This document shows, in pieces, positions 12,185-23,048 of a DNA stretch of 64,000 nucleotides. The position numbers and the translations under genes are program-made. Origin of the DNA: Panicum virgatum. Taxonomy: Eukaryota > Streptophyta > Magnoliopsida > Poales > Poaceae. The DNA lies in contig NC_053146.1 in NCBI RefSeq assembly GCF_016808335.1, forward strand, positions 38,560,470-38,624,469, given 5' to 3'. Within the stretch, counting starts at the first letter, position 1; each line of letters starts with the position of its first letter. The notes under the pieces are model-generated. The model saw only the letters and a program-made list of their open reading frames with translations. It was not told the DNA's origin and did not search any database.

Positions 12185-12754
12185 GGGTGTGTTTAGATCC
12201 CACAAAACCCCCCAACATCCAAATTTTCTATCACATCAAAATCAAATCGAAACATTAAATATAACAAATAACCCATGCATGGAGTACTAAATATATATAA
12301 ATAAAAAAACTAATTGCATAATTTTAATGAACGTTGCGAGACGAATCTTTTGAGCCTAGTTAGGTCATGGTAGGACAATATTTACCACAAACAAACGAAA
12401 ACTGCTACAGTGTGCTACAGTATCCGATGCGACTTTTCGCATCTCTTTTCCCTCCATGGGTGTGTTTAGATGCCCCAAAAAACCCCAAAATCAAAATTTT
12501 CCATCACATCTCCATCACATCGAAACATTAAATATAGTAAATGATCCATGCATGGAGTACTAAATGTAGGTAAATAAAAAAATTAATTGCATAGTTTTAA
12601 TGTACGTTGCGGGACGAATCTTTTGAGCCTAGTTAGGTCATGGTAGGATAATATTTACCAAAAAAACAAAAAATGCTACAGTGTGCTACAGTGTCCGATG
12701 CGACTTTTTCTACCACTTTTCCGGGATCTAAACACAGCCCATCTAAACACAGCC
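12185..12754. mobile_element. outer MITE, split by a related MITE
   Basis: The ends GGGTGTGTTTAGAT and ATCTAAACACAGCC are inverted repeats, and AGG is duplicated on both sides (12182-12184 and 12755-12757). Without the inner element and its duplicated CAT the length is 285 bp. The interior has GAGACGAATCTTTTGAGCC and GTGCTACAGT, shared with the other elements of this family in the window. Confidence 0.85.
12458..12739. mobile_element. inner MITE nested in a relative
   Basis: A 282-bp element begins GGGTGTGTTTAG, ends CTAAACACAGCC, and is flanked by duplicated CAT (12455-12457 and 12740-12742). It sits inside the last 20 bp of the outer element and resembles it along its whole length. Confidence 0.85.
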
Positions 12755-15129
12755 AGGGTCGCGGTGCCTGGCGCCTAGCCTAGACCCTAGGCCTCTCTCT
12801 CTCGGCTCCAGCAGTTGGTGGCAGCCTCGCGCGGGCAGTGCACGAGAACCGAAGCGCGCGGCGGCCTCGCGCCAGCCAGGCCCAGCCCAGGGGATAGGAG
12901 GACGCGATGGTCTCGTGGCATGCATGGTCCCGAGGAGGTCTCTTGGCCACTGCGGCCAGCAGGCCAGCGGAGAGAGAAACTTTGATGGCCTTGGCGCTGG
13001 CGTCTTCATTCAATTCCAGGCTCCAACTGATAAAAGAAAAAGAAAAATCCCAGGCTCCATTGCTCCAAAGTGACTCCAAACCGATCCCTGCTTTTGTCCC
13101 CGAACAAAAACAGTTGTTCCGTTGGCCCGTTCGCTGCGGCTCCTGGTCTGCCATGCATTGCCTTTGCTCTCGGCCGGTGACTCACGCGGTGGGTGAACAG
13201 AAGAGCCCGTCGCCCGGCCGTCGTCACCAGCAACGGAGGCGTTTCGGCGTTTGTGCTGCCTGCGAGCGCCGTGCGGCTGGAAAGCGCGAAACGGTGGGCG
13301 GCGAGCGCTGGCAGAGGCGCTGGTGCCATGGCATTGCCCAGGGCACGGCGTCGGCACGGCGGCCTCGGCGGTGCGCGAAAAAGAACGGCCCGCGCTTTTG
13401 GCGCCGCGCGTTTCGTCGGGGCTGGGTTGGACGGCCAAAACCTCCCGGCCGGAATTTGGATGGCGCGGAACGTACGCCGGCCCGGGCGGCTTGGTTCGGT
13501 GCGTGCCCGGCGTGGCAGCCTGGCAGGTGGGGGCCAACGACCAGGTGCAGGTCCTCGGCTCAGTTGGAGCTGCGTGCAGAAAGATCGATCCAACAAATCG
13601 CAACAATTCAAGGAGATCGAGCGCAACGTTCCCTCACGCAAACATGCGTCTCGCAGTACTGAATCCCTGTAAACTAGCTTGCTTGTGCATGCAAAACTGC
13701 TGAAAGGATCACGGTTACGCTTACGCATGCATGCTCGCAAGGCAAACCCAAACACCAACAAGCAAAACAAATCCATGTAGGCAAGTATATATTGCTCAAA
13801 TTGAAGAAGAAACGATTCGGCGGCATATGCATAAGAATAGGCTAGATTTACATATATTTCAGAAACATCAAACACCACAGTGTATGGCTAGCTAGTATAC
13901 TCCACGTCTCCCTCGCCATGCGCTCTGCATTCATGTTTCCATAAACATACGGTCAGGACCGAATTTCTTATACGACGCGCGTGCGTTGCTACCAGTAGCA
14001 GCGCACGGCCCGTCTTCAACCTCGCGCCAGGGGTTCGGGGGGAAACGGAGCGGCGGCATCAAGGTAGGGGAGGGGGAGGGGTGGCCGGGAGGCGGAACGG
14101 CCGGCGACGAGGTCTCCTTCGGCCGGGGTGGCGATGGAGGCGGCGGATCTTTATGGTTCGGGATTGTCGGGGTTCGGGGGAGCTCCATGATTACCGGACC
14201 TAGAGGAGGGAGCTAGGGGTGGCGGCGGCCCGGTGGTGGAGGTGGGTTGGCCGGCGGAGGGCGCGGCGGCGCGGGAGCACCGGCGGCCAGGCGGGGCTGG
14301 AAAACTGGTGGGCGGTGGCCGTCTGCGAGGGCGAGGAGAAGATGGCGCGACGACGGCTGGGTAGCGTGGTGGCGGGCTCGGTTGGTGTGGCAGCAGTGGA
14401 GGGCGGCGGCGGAGGCTGCCGGAGCCGAAGGAGGCGGTCGACGGCGGGGGCGACTGCAAGAAGAAAGAAGGAAGGAGAAGAAAGGAGGAAGATGAACAGA
14501 ACTGTTCGCTAGAAACGCTCCTACCGAACGAGCGCTGAGCAGCGTCCCCCGGTCAGGACGCATGAAGAGCGAGGCGTTGGATAAACCAAAAGAAAATGGA
14601 TCTGAATTATTCATACCCATAGGCGATACTCGAGCAACGTAACATGAGGCATCACGCTATACAGACGATAAGCGCGGTGGCCACCTAAGCTACTATTAAC
14701 GACAAAGGACACACGTTTGGTGAGGTTACACATGTATGATTCGTTATTTTCAGTAACTTTCTTTATGAAAAAAAATATATACGTAGTACGTAGATTGGAA
14801 ACATAAAAATCTTAAAATGTTATTTGCCTAACATGGTTTACGTTCAAAAAATTGCCTAACATACATGGTAATTGGATTTTGTAGGGAGTAGCATGACCGA
14901 TCGAACTTTTTGACAAGCTGCTATTGATAACCGGAGGAAATCCTACACGCTGTATCTGACAAGAAAACCTACAAGTGCATTTTCCAAGGCATTCAGTACA
15001 TGCGAAGGGCTACCAGGCCTTGTAGGCTCAGTGATCGTATTAAAATCCCAATCGAGTCAAGTGTACTTCCCGGTCACGGTCAGGCTGTGGCTCAAGTTCA
15101 ACGCGCTGGCGCCTAGAGGCAAGCATGGC
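12755..15129. other. GC-rich DNA without a recognised gene
   Basis: 12755-13680 and 13990-14510 are strongly GC-rich with long overlapping open frames on both strands, as high GC alone produces. Their translations are Pro/Arg/Gly/Ala-rich and show no domain I recognise. They could be remnants of a gene or of a transposon interior. 14620-15129 is AT-richer and empty. Confidence 0.4.
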
Positions 15130-15776
15130 CAGGGCCGGCCCGTTATAAATTGGGTCTGTACGAAATTTCAAAGTGAAGCCTACTAGGCTAACATAATTGA
15201 GGATATGCGTTCGATATTAAAATACGAGATGTATTAAGATGAAGAGAATATAATTAACAACTAAACTTGCTAGATTAAGAAGTAAAAAATTGCTAAACTA
15301 AAATTATCGTTGATTAGAGCCTGACGTCGATCGGTCCTCGATTGAATACTCTATGGCTCACTGGTGTCCCTCCTGCTGCATGGGCTGGCTGGAGTCCTCA
15401 GCTCAAGCGCCAAGCTACCTAGGTTTAGCAGGAAGAACCACAGAACAGGCTAACAGGAACGGCGAAACAAAAGCGGTAGATGAATAGAATCGATCGATTG
15501 TCAAAATTTTATGCGGTGGTGTCTGGCATGACGGTTTTGATCGGAAGTTTGGTGTTGCTCGTTGGTGGCTTGTCGCTCGAGCACAATGCGCAGAGCGGTC
15601 AAGGACTGCAACAAAGAGCATGCCAGTTTGTCCTGCGCCAGGAGGCCTGCCTATTGCTGGAATGTGGTCTGTGGGACGTGACTGTACAGTATAACATATG
15701 AAAAAAAAGAGAGGCACCTAGAAATTGGGGGCCCTGTGCCATCGCACAGGCTGCAACCCCATCTAGCCCGGGCCTG
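15130..15776. mobile_element. non-autonomous hAT-like element
   Basis: The left end is CAGGGCCGGCCC and the right end GCCCGGGCCTG, an imperfect inverted repeat of the CAGGGCC type. The flanks AGCATGGC and CCCATGGC match at 6 of 8 positions, which fits an aged 8-bp hAT target duplication. GGGGGCCCTGTGC near the right end is frequent in such grass elements. There is no transposase ORF. Confidence 0.5.
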
Positions 15777-15784
15777 CCCATGGC

Positions 15785-16746
15785 CCCACGTCAAATCATA
15801 TATCGCTGCTCTTTGTGTCTTTGGGAACCCATTTTGTTGCCTATTTGGTTTGGAATCTCTTTGATATCACTGAGTACTAGGCTAGGTTTAATAAACATGT
15901 TTTTGAGGTAAATAAACTTTGGATGATGGACTATAAATCACAGTCTATGCATGTCAAATACTCAAATAAGAAACAGAGTCCTTTTCAACTTTCAACCCAG
16001 ATTGCTCATTAAAATCACCTTACTTATGTCTACTATAGGTTAGATGATGCATGGAAGAGTGCCAGATCTTGTTCAATTTCTTCTTCCAAACAAGACATGG
16101 ACTTCAATTGAAAATATTTCTAGAGGCGGGTGAGGGATGACCCTGTAAATTACCTTGAACACTAATATAAGTTTGCAATATTTTCGGAGTAGTTTCTAGA
16201 GTGATCGACTTATTCTTTTTAGACGGTGGAAGTGTTTTTTATAACATAAGTTTTCAATATTTTCAGCAGATACTGCATATAGTTCCTGCATTTTCTGCAT
16301 AGGTTACCCCAGCTTTGTTGACGTCCTGACGTCCATATATATACGAGTATTACAGTGCAGTTGCCACGTGAACGCAGGTACCTTGCAGTACCCGGAGTTC
16401 ACTGTTTGACGCTACCTTCTGAGAGGGTGAAAGTTGGAGTACCTTTGGGCCCGAATCTTTGCCAAAAGGTCCGCCCCTGAACTCGTCACATGAGCAACGT
16501 ACTACTGCACGTTTGCTTGTGTTTCCCGGTGCCTGCAGGGTGCAGGTTTTCACCGTGCTGTACGTCCTCTTGGATTCTCCACCTTGTTGCCTTGCTGGGC
16601 CGCAGCCGCAGGAGCAAAATGCCAAAGGTATTACGGGATCAACATCGTGTATGATCCTTCCATTCTTTCCTGAGCACGGTCATTCTATTTTTTTTCTAAC
16701 TGGCCATTCTATTCTGCTTACATAACCTAATTATTTATCTCTTCAA
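15785..16746. other. intergenic, nothing recognised
   Basis: No supported gene or repeat is seen. Confidence 0.5.
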
Positions 16747-16801
16747 TTGTCAGTTACCCAAAGGTATTTTTTTTTCAGCCGAATTGAGGAAGAGAAACTA
16801 A

Positions 16802-16987
16802 ATGAAGTTACCCTCAAGAAGAAGAAAGCTTCTGTCATTACTCCTGGAAAAAAGAAGAATGTACCCGTGGGAAAGAAGAAAGACTATGCCTGGTCCTAGT
16901 GGCAAGCATACCCTGAAGAAAAAATCACCATCTGATGACAATCAGGATCCTACAACAGACAAAGACAAGAAGAAGTCAAAGAAGTGA
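16802..16987 (+). pseudogene. possible C-terminal tail of LINE ORF1
   Basis: Just inside the 5' end of the LINE, a 61-codon Lys/Arg-rich frame ends in KDKKKSKK and stops about 310 bp before the endonuclease ORF. Position and basic composition fit the tail of an ORF1 RNA-binding protein, but no zinc knuckle or other domain remains, so this is a guess from context. Confidence 0.35.
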
Positions 16988-17298
16988 AGGCTCAGCCCTC
17001 CTTTTTCTTCATCATGTGTTCTCTTCATTTTGCCCACCTAGAGTGTGGTTGGATGTCTTTTGTTGTATTATAGCTACTCTAGTTAATCCTGATCTTGGGA
17101 ACTGCCTTATCCTTATTCCTTTCAGCTACTTTTATTTGTCTGTAATATTATCCAGGATTCCTCTCTATCCTCTCCTATAGGTTCATTTTCACTGTGTGTT
17201 CATTATCTTGTCATTATTTGATCAAGATCACTTCTTTCTAAACCTTTTTTATGGATAGTTCAAGAATTAATCGTACCTAGAAAGTTTTGTGTTGAAAT

Positions 17299-18918
17299 GT
17301 GCGTGTTTTGAACTCAGACAAAAAATGGGATTCTATAAGGGATAAGATCACAGAATCCAACTGTGACATTATTTGCCTTCAGGAAACCAAGAAAAGTGAT
17401 GTTTATCTTTGTTTCATTAAAAAATTCTGTCCTCCTCGGTTTGACAAATTTGAATTCCTACCTTCCATCGGTGCCTCTGGAGGGGTAATCACAATTTGGA
17501 AATCCCATATATTTCAAGGAACCCTGGCTTTCAGAAATGAATATGGTATTTCGGTGAATTTCACTTGTCAGCTCAGTGGGCAGGAATGGATCCTCACAAA
17601 TATTTATGGCCCCTGCACTCATCCAGGAAAGTTGCAGTTCACAAACTGGTTAGCAAACATTCAGATGCCTGACAATTATCCCTGTCTGCTGGTAGGAGAT
17701 TTCAATCTCATGAGAAGGCCTGAAAACAGAAATAGGCCAGGTGGGGATGTTAATGATATGTTCCTTTTCAATGAAGCTCTGAGTTCATTGGGTGTAGTGG
17801 AACTACCTTTGCTATGGAAAAAGTTTACATGGTCTAACAAGCAAAATCCCCCTCTTCTAGAAAGACTAGATTGGTTCTTTACCTCTGCAGAATGGACTAT
17901 GCTCTTTCCTGAAACCACAGTCAGCACCTTGTCTATGGAAACATCTGACCATGTTCCTTGCCTTATCACTGCTACTACTAATGTTCCCAAAGGAGGCATT
18001 TTCAGATTTGAAAATTATCTTATGGAGCATGATGATTTCTTAGGTGTGGTCCAACATGGCTGGTCTATGCCCACTCCACATTTTGACAAGGCTAAAGTTA
18101 TTACAACTAAATTTAAGAATCTAAGAAGGGTCATAAAGGCTTGGCAAACCCATCTTTCAAGCTTGAAAATGAATATTGCAAATGTTAAGCTCATCCTCAC
18201 CTTTGTCAGTCTTTTGGAAGAATTCAGGGACCTAACTGTGGAAGAATGGAATTTCAGAACTCTCATAGAAGAAAAGCTTCTCTTTCTTCTCAAACAACAA
18301 AGAATTTATTGGAAGCAACGGGGTACAATCAAATGGGCTACAAAAGGTGATGCTGGCACAAAAATTTTTCATGCCCATGCCACAATTAAGCATAGAAGGA
18401 ATTTCATTACCAGTCTCTTGAATTCAGATAATACTAGTTAGACAGAACACTCTAGTAAGGCAAATATTCTTTGGGAAGCATTTAAGGAGAGGTTAGGACA
18501 GTCTGAATCAGAAGACATGCTTCTGGACCTATCAATGTTACTGCACACCTCAATAGATTTAGGTTGTTCGGATGAACCATTTACAGAGGAAGAAATTGAT
18601 TTGGTAATAAAAAATTTGCCTTCAGATAAATCTCCTGGACCAGATGGATTCAACACAGATTTTATAAAGAAATGTTGGCCAATTATTAAGCAAGATTTTT
18701 ACAATCTTTGCCATGCTTTCTATTCAGGTGACATTTGCCTTCAAAGTATAAATGGCTCTCTAATCTCCCTTATTCCAAAGTGTGATGGACCAACAAGAGC
18801 ACCAGATTTCAGACCAATTTCATTGCTTAATACATCCATGAAAATTATCACTAAGCTCCTGGCTAACCGGTTACAGTTGGTCATCCAAGAGATAATTCAT
18901 AAAAACCAATATGGTTTT
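17299..18918 (+). pseudogene. LINE ORF2, 5' half: endonuclease and start of reverse transcriptase
   Basis: The first part (17299-18441) is an exonuclease-endonuclease-phosphatase domain that would nick target DNA. It shows ICLQETK, GGVITIW, LVGDFNL (catalytic Asp/Asn), KFTWSN and the C-terminal SDHVPC. An in-frame TAG ends it at 18439-18441. The same frame continues into the reverse transcriptase N terminus, with SDKSPGPDGF and DFRPISLLN, up to NQYGF. There the Gypsy element interrupts it exactly between codons. The Met of the first frame is not the true start; the expected beginning is damaged by a frameshift just upstream. The product cannot be functional. Confidence 0.88.
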
Positions 18919-20115
18919 TGTCGGTGTCCTGACCCGGCGGCCTGGACCCAACTAGTGATGATGCTGCGTGTTCCTCGTCCCAGATGTTGATGCAAGAGGC
19001 AACACAGTCACGCATGGGTTTATCCTGGTTCCGGCCGTGGGGCCGTACGTCCAGCAAAGGGGTGTGCGAGAGCACTGTACTGTCTTGCACCGGGGGTGCC
19101 TGTAGTAAGGGGTACAAGCGAGGCGAGAGAGGGAGGGAAGCTCCCAGGTCTCTGCTAAAGGAGGAGTTGATTGAGGTGAGTGCTAATATTGGGACCCAAA
19201 AGAGCGTTTGGGCTCTGTGAGTAGCGCTGAGTGTTGTGTTCTATCAGATCGTCCCACCCCCCTTAAGGGAAAGCCCGCCTCCTCCTTTTATAGACACAAA
19301 GAGAGACGGTGTACATGCACAGGGGATCGTGGAAGTCGTCATCTTCTCCCCGAATCGCGGGGGTGTAGTGGTCGAGCACTGTGAAAAGTACACTGTGGGG
19401 TATGGTGCCGGGCGTGGTAGTCGTCCTGGGCATCGTCCTTGGTCTTGCGGAGATCGCGCCGGCGTCCTGGCAGCTCCAGCGGGCGGCGTGGTCGTTGCTG
19501 TAGGGGGTACCGTCCTCCAGGCATGGCGTGGCTGTGTTCTGAGGGTCCTACAGGCCAGGGTCTTGTCCTGGTCAAGGCCGGAGCTGCTTCCGAGGGTCGT
19601 GCCCATGCCGTTCGAGGGCTCCACGGAGGGGAAAGTACGAAGGAGGTATGGGGAGTTGGCAGTACAGTAGTTGGAGCAGTGCCGAGCACGTCTTGCACCG
19701 TGTTGAAGGTTCCCACAGTGTCGCCACAGCGTCCGGAATGGTGGAGCAGTGACCGGAGTTGGCGGACGGGACTCCGGTCACAACCACTGTGCGGAGTGGC
19801 GGCCTGACGCCGTCTGACCCAGGCGTTGTGGAAGAGTGGTTGGAATTTAATGCCTTTCATATGGCGCGGGTGGGCGGAAGGGCCGTTTGTCCTTTCCGTT
19901 CAGGGGTGGCCTCGAGCGAGGCGGAGACGTTCTGCTCTCTCGAGGGTAGGCTCGCTACCCTCGAGCGAGCCGGAGACGCGGGGCGCGGTCGAGGGCCTCG
20001 ACGGGGAGCCCTCGAGCGAGGCGGAGATCGCCCCGCGGGTTCGAGGGGGGTGCGGATGGGCCGCACTGCGTACGTGGGCCGCGCGTTGGGCTTCTTGAGT
20101 CCTTTCCTTTCTTCC
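18919..20115 (-). repeat. Gypsy 3' LTR, main part
   Basis: This is about 90% or more identical by eye to the 5' LTR at 36525-37786. The last portion resumes at 31472-31528 beyond the nested SIRE-like insertion, and the outermost 55 bp or so are deleted. Compared with the 5' LTR it carries an extra block of about 47 bp around 19930-19976, made of CTCGAGCGAG-type repeats. Confidence 0.85.
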
Positions 20116-22314
20116 TGAAAGGACCTTAATCACGTGATGTCGCCTAGAGGGGGGTGAATAGGCGTTTAAAAATAATCTTGCAGATTTAAGCACTTAACAC
20201 AATTGTCAGCAACCAACCGGTCAGACTGGTCCAGCAGACCGGTCAAACTGGTACTAGGCTTAGAAACAGGATTCAAACACTCAGACCGGTCAGACCGGTT
20301 GAGCAGACCGGTCAGACCGGTCCTACGCAGAACCTGCACAAAAGTGTTAATCCTCCCCTTTAAGAGCTCTAGCACAAATGCAGCTTGGTGTGGTGCTTTT
20401 TTAGGTGCTTACAAATGTATTTCTTAACCCTGCACACACAGAAACAACAAAACCAAGTAGATCGAAGCGGAAGCATAAATAAAGCTAGAGTACAAAGTGT
20501 GAGGCAAACTAAATGAATATAATGCAAGGAGACACAGAGATTTGTTTCGCCGAAGTTCGGATTCACCACGTTCACCACGTGTGAATCCTAGTCTCCGTTG
20601 AGGAAGCTTATCACGACCACAAGGTCAAGCTATCTCCTCCTTTCCACTATATGACCATGTGTCCTCGTGACACACGATCGCTGCTGCAACAAACTTGCCG
20701 CTGCTCACCACAAGCTTGGGAGCTAGCCGGCGACGCCTAGCCGTCTAGGAGGCTTCACCTCCAAGAGTAACAAATGCTTCAATCAAGTTAGCGACGCAAC
20801 CGCAAGTGCTCAAGCTAGGGCTTATGCTCTCACTGCTCAAATGCTCTCTTAGCAAGAGTTTCACTCAACCCAACTCAAAGGATTCAACTCTAATCACTCA
20901 AATCTCACAAAGAGAGGTTGGGGAGGACTTCTCAAGTGCTCTCACGGCTCAGAGATGGCTCTGGAATGTAATGGCATCAGCACCCACGAATGGGTGAGGG
21001 TGTGGGGTATAAATACTCCTCTCTCAAAAACTAGCCGTTGCTCTGTCAGACTCAGACCGGTCCCCCAGACCGGTCAGTTCAAATTAACTAGCCGTTGGAC
21101 CCCGACCGGTCAGACCGGTCGGCTGGACCGGTCAGACCGGTCCAAGTAGGTTTTCTGCTTCCAAGTGTTTCTCTCTGATTTTTCTCACATGGGATAGCTA
21201 TGAGCACTTTTGGTAATGTCAAACCACCGATGTTGCATCCCTCTTGATAATACGGCATCCTATACTCAAGTTCACATATAATGACATACACAACACTTGA
21301 GCTTTTGTGTCTTGATCAAGCCGAACTTCTTCAATCAATATCTTGAGGTTGTCAACATCCTTAATTTCAGTGAGCATGCCTGCTTGAGCTAATGACTTTG
21401 AATCTTCCTTCATATAAGAATGGAATCCATCTTTGATTCACAAGTCACTCCCATTTTCCAAATAATGACACTCTTCAACATAGAGCTCTTTATGACTCTA
21501 GGATCTCCGGTATTTTGACTCGTATCGGTTTCCTTGCTCCCCCCAAGCCGTCGCTTGCGTAGCCTCCTGAAACACGCCTCTCGGTCCTCTACCTTTATCC
21601 TAGCCGTCCATCTTGAACTCATATTGATTTGTGTCATGCATGAAATCTTCGTTGTCAATTTGAATTCTCAATTCAATCTTATATACAAGCCTTCCAATTT
21701 GAGATAACATATGCACATCAACTCATGTCTCATTCACTTTTCTCTTGCTTGCTTCCCTTGTACAATAATATTCATCTCATACGACAAGTCTTTCCAATTT
21801 GAGACTATGCATCAACATATTGTGTCTCATTCTCATAACCTTTACTTGTCATACGAATTCTATCATAAGTCGAATAAGCCTTTAATAGATATTTGAGCCT
21901 TCATGTCAATCATGAACACTTGCTCACATTTTACTTTTTCTTGTTTTGCTTGTCATATATATCCGAAACAAGCCTTCGCATATTAGAGCCTTTATATCAA
22001 CCATGAATACCTTGCTCTATTTTCTTTTACATCTTTTGCTTGCCACTTTGAGTCCCACATAAACTAACAAGCTTCAACACAATATTAGAGCATTCATACT
22101 ACACATGAATACCTTGCTCTTTCATTTTTCTTTCTCATTCTAGATTGTCACATATAATGATTGTCAATGGGACATACACATTTGCTTGTAATATATGAGC
22201 TATATCATTCCACAAATTAAATACCTGCTCATAATCTCATGCAAACTAGTTAGTCCTTTAATCGTATTGTCAATCAATACACCAAAACCCACTAGGGGCC
22301 TAGATGCTTTTTCA
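20116..22314 (-). repeat. SIRE-like element, 3' LTR
   Basis: The 2199-bp LTR is nearly identical to 29263-31471, which implies a fairly recent insertion. It holds four ACCGGT clusters: two near the U5 end (20216-20321) and two just upstream of the TATA-like box (21056-21141). Confidence 0.88.
21008..21015 (-). promoter_or_regulatory. TATA-like box of the SIRE-like LTR with upstream module
   Basis: On the minus strand TATTTATA is followed by CCCC. Upstream lie AACGGCTAGTT (21029-21039), an ACCGGT cluster (21056-21074), a second AACGGCTAGTT (21086-21096) and another ACCGGT cluster (21105-21141). The second SIRE-like LTR has the same ingredients upstream of TATATATACCCC at 62391. The same module lies at about 30155-30298 in the 5' LTR. 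Confidence 0.55.
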
Positions 22315-22328
22315 ATCTCCCCCTTTTT
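22315..22328 (-). promoter_or_regulatory. polypurine tract of the SIRE-like element
   Basis: AAAAAGGGGGAGAT on the minus strand directly precedes the 3' LTR and would prime plus-strand DNA synthesis. Further G-rich tracts of the same kind lie inside, near 22405, 22937, 22995 and 26694 (written as CCCCC on the plus strand). Confidence 0.75.
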
Positions 22329-23048
22329 GGTGATTGATGACAAACCGATTAAAGCTTACAAAAAGATATTCAATAACTCTTTTGAATTCTCAGATTTAAT
22401 TTGAGTTCCCCCTTAATTTGTGCAAAAGAATAAAACTCAACAAATTTGGCCTCACATGCCAATGTTGCACAAATCAAAGAAAGATGGAACTCTCCCTAAA
22501 TCTCAGCATCCGTGGGATGAAAGAGTGTATGTACACCTACACAAAAATTCTACACATGATGCATATGACAGGATAACTCAGTTCATCACAAAGAAAAGAA
22601 AGTGACTCTGTCTGGTGCCTACCGGTCAGACCGGTCTCACAGACCGGTCAGACCGGTCTGCCCCAGACAGCCAGCCAAAAACATTACATCAAACAATTTG
22701 CATCACACTATCACAATATCACTTAGATAGAATGATTAAGTCTATTACACTCATTAACACACAATACAAATGTCCTCAAGTCCACAGACTAGATAAAGTA
22801 CGAGATTATTACACAATTCAGAGCTCCAAAGTACAGACCGGTCAGACCGGTCCATTAGACGGTCAGACCGGTCTGTCTGAAACAGAAAACAAAAACTCTA
22901 AATTTTCTCTCTTCTTCAAGCTTTAGTCCTTATTCTTCCCCCTTTGTCTTCTGCTTTAGGCTTCTCTTCCTAAGCTTTAATCTTGTTCTTCTCCCCCTTT
23001 GTCATCCATCACCATAAAAGGGGCTGAAAGAAGAAACCAGGCTGCCCA

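Noticed and set aside
12743..14620. Several long overlapping ORFs on both strands
   Set aside because: They arise from high GC content; translations are low-complexity and show no domain.
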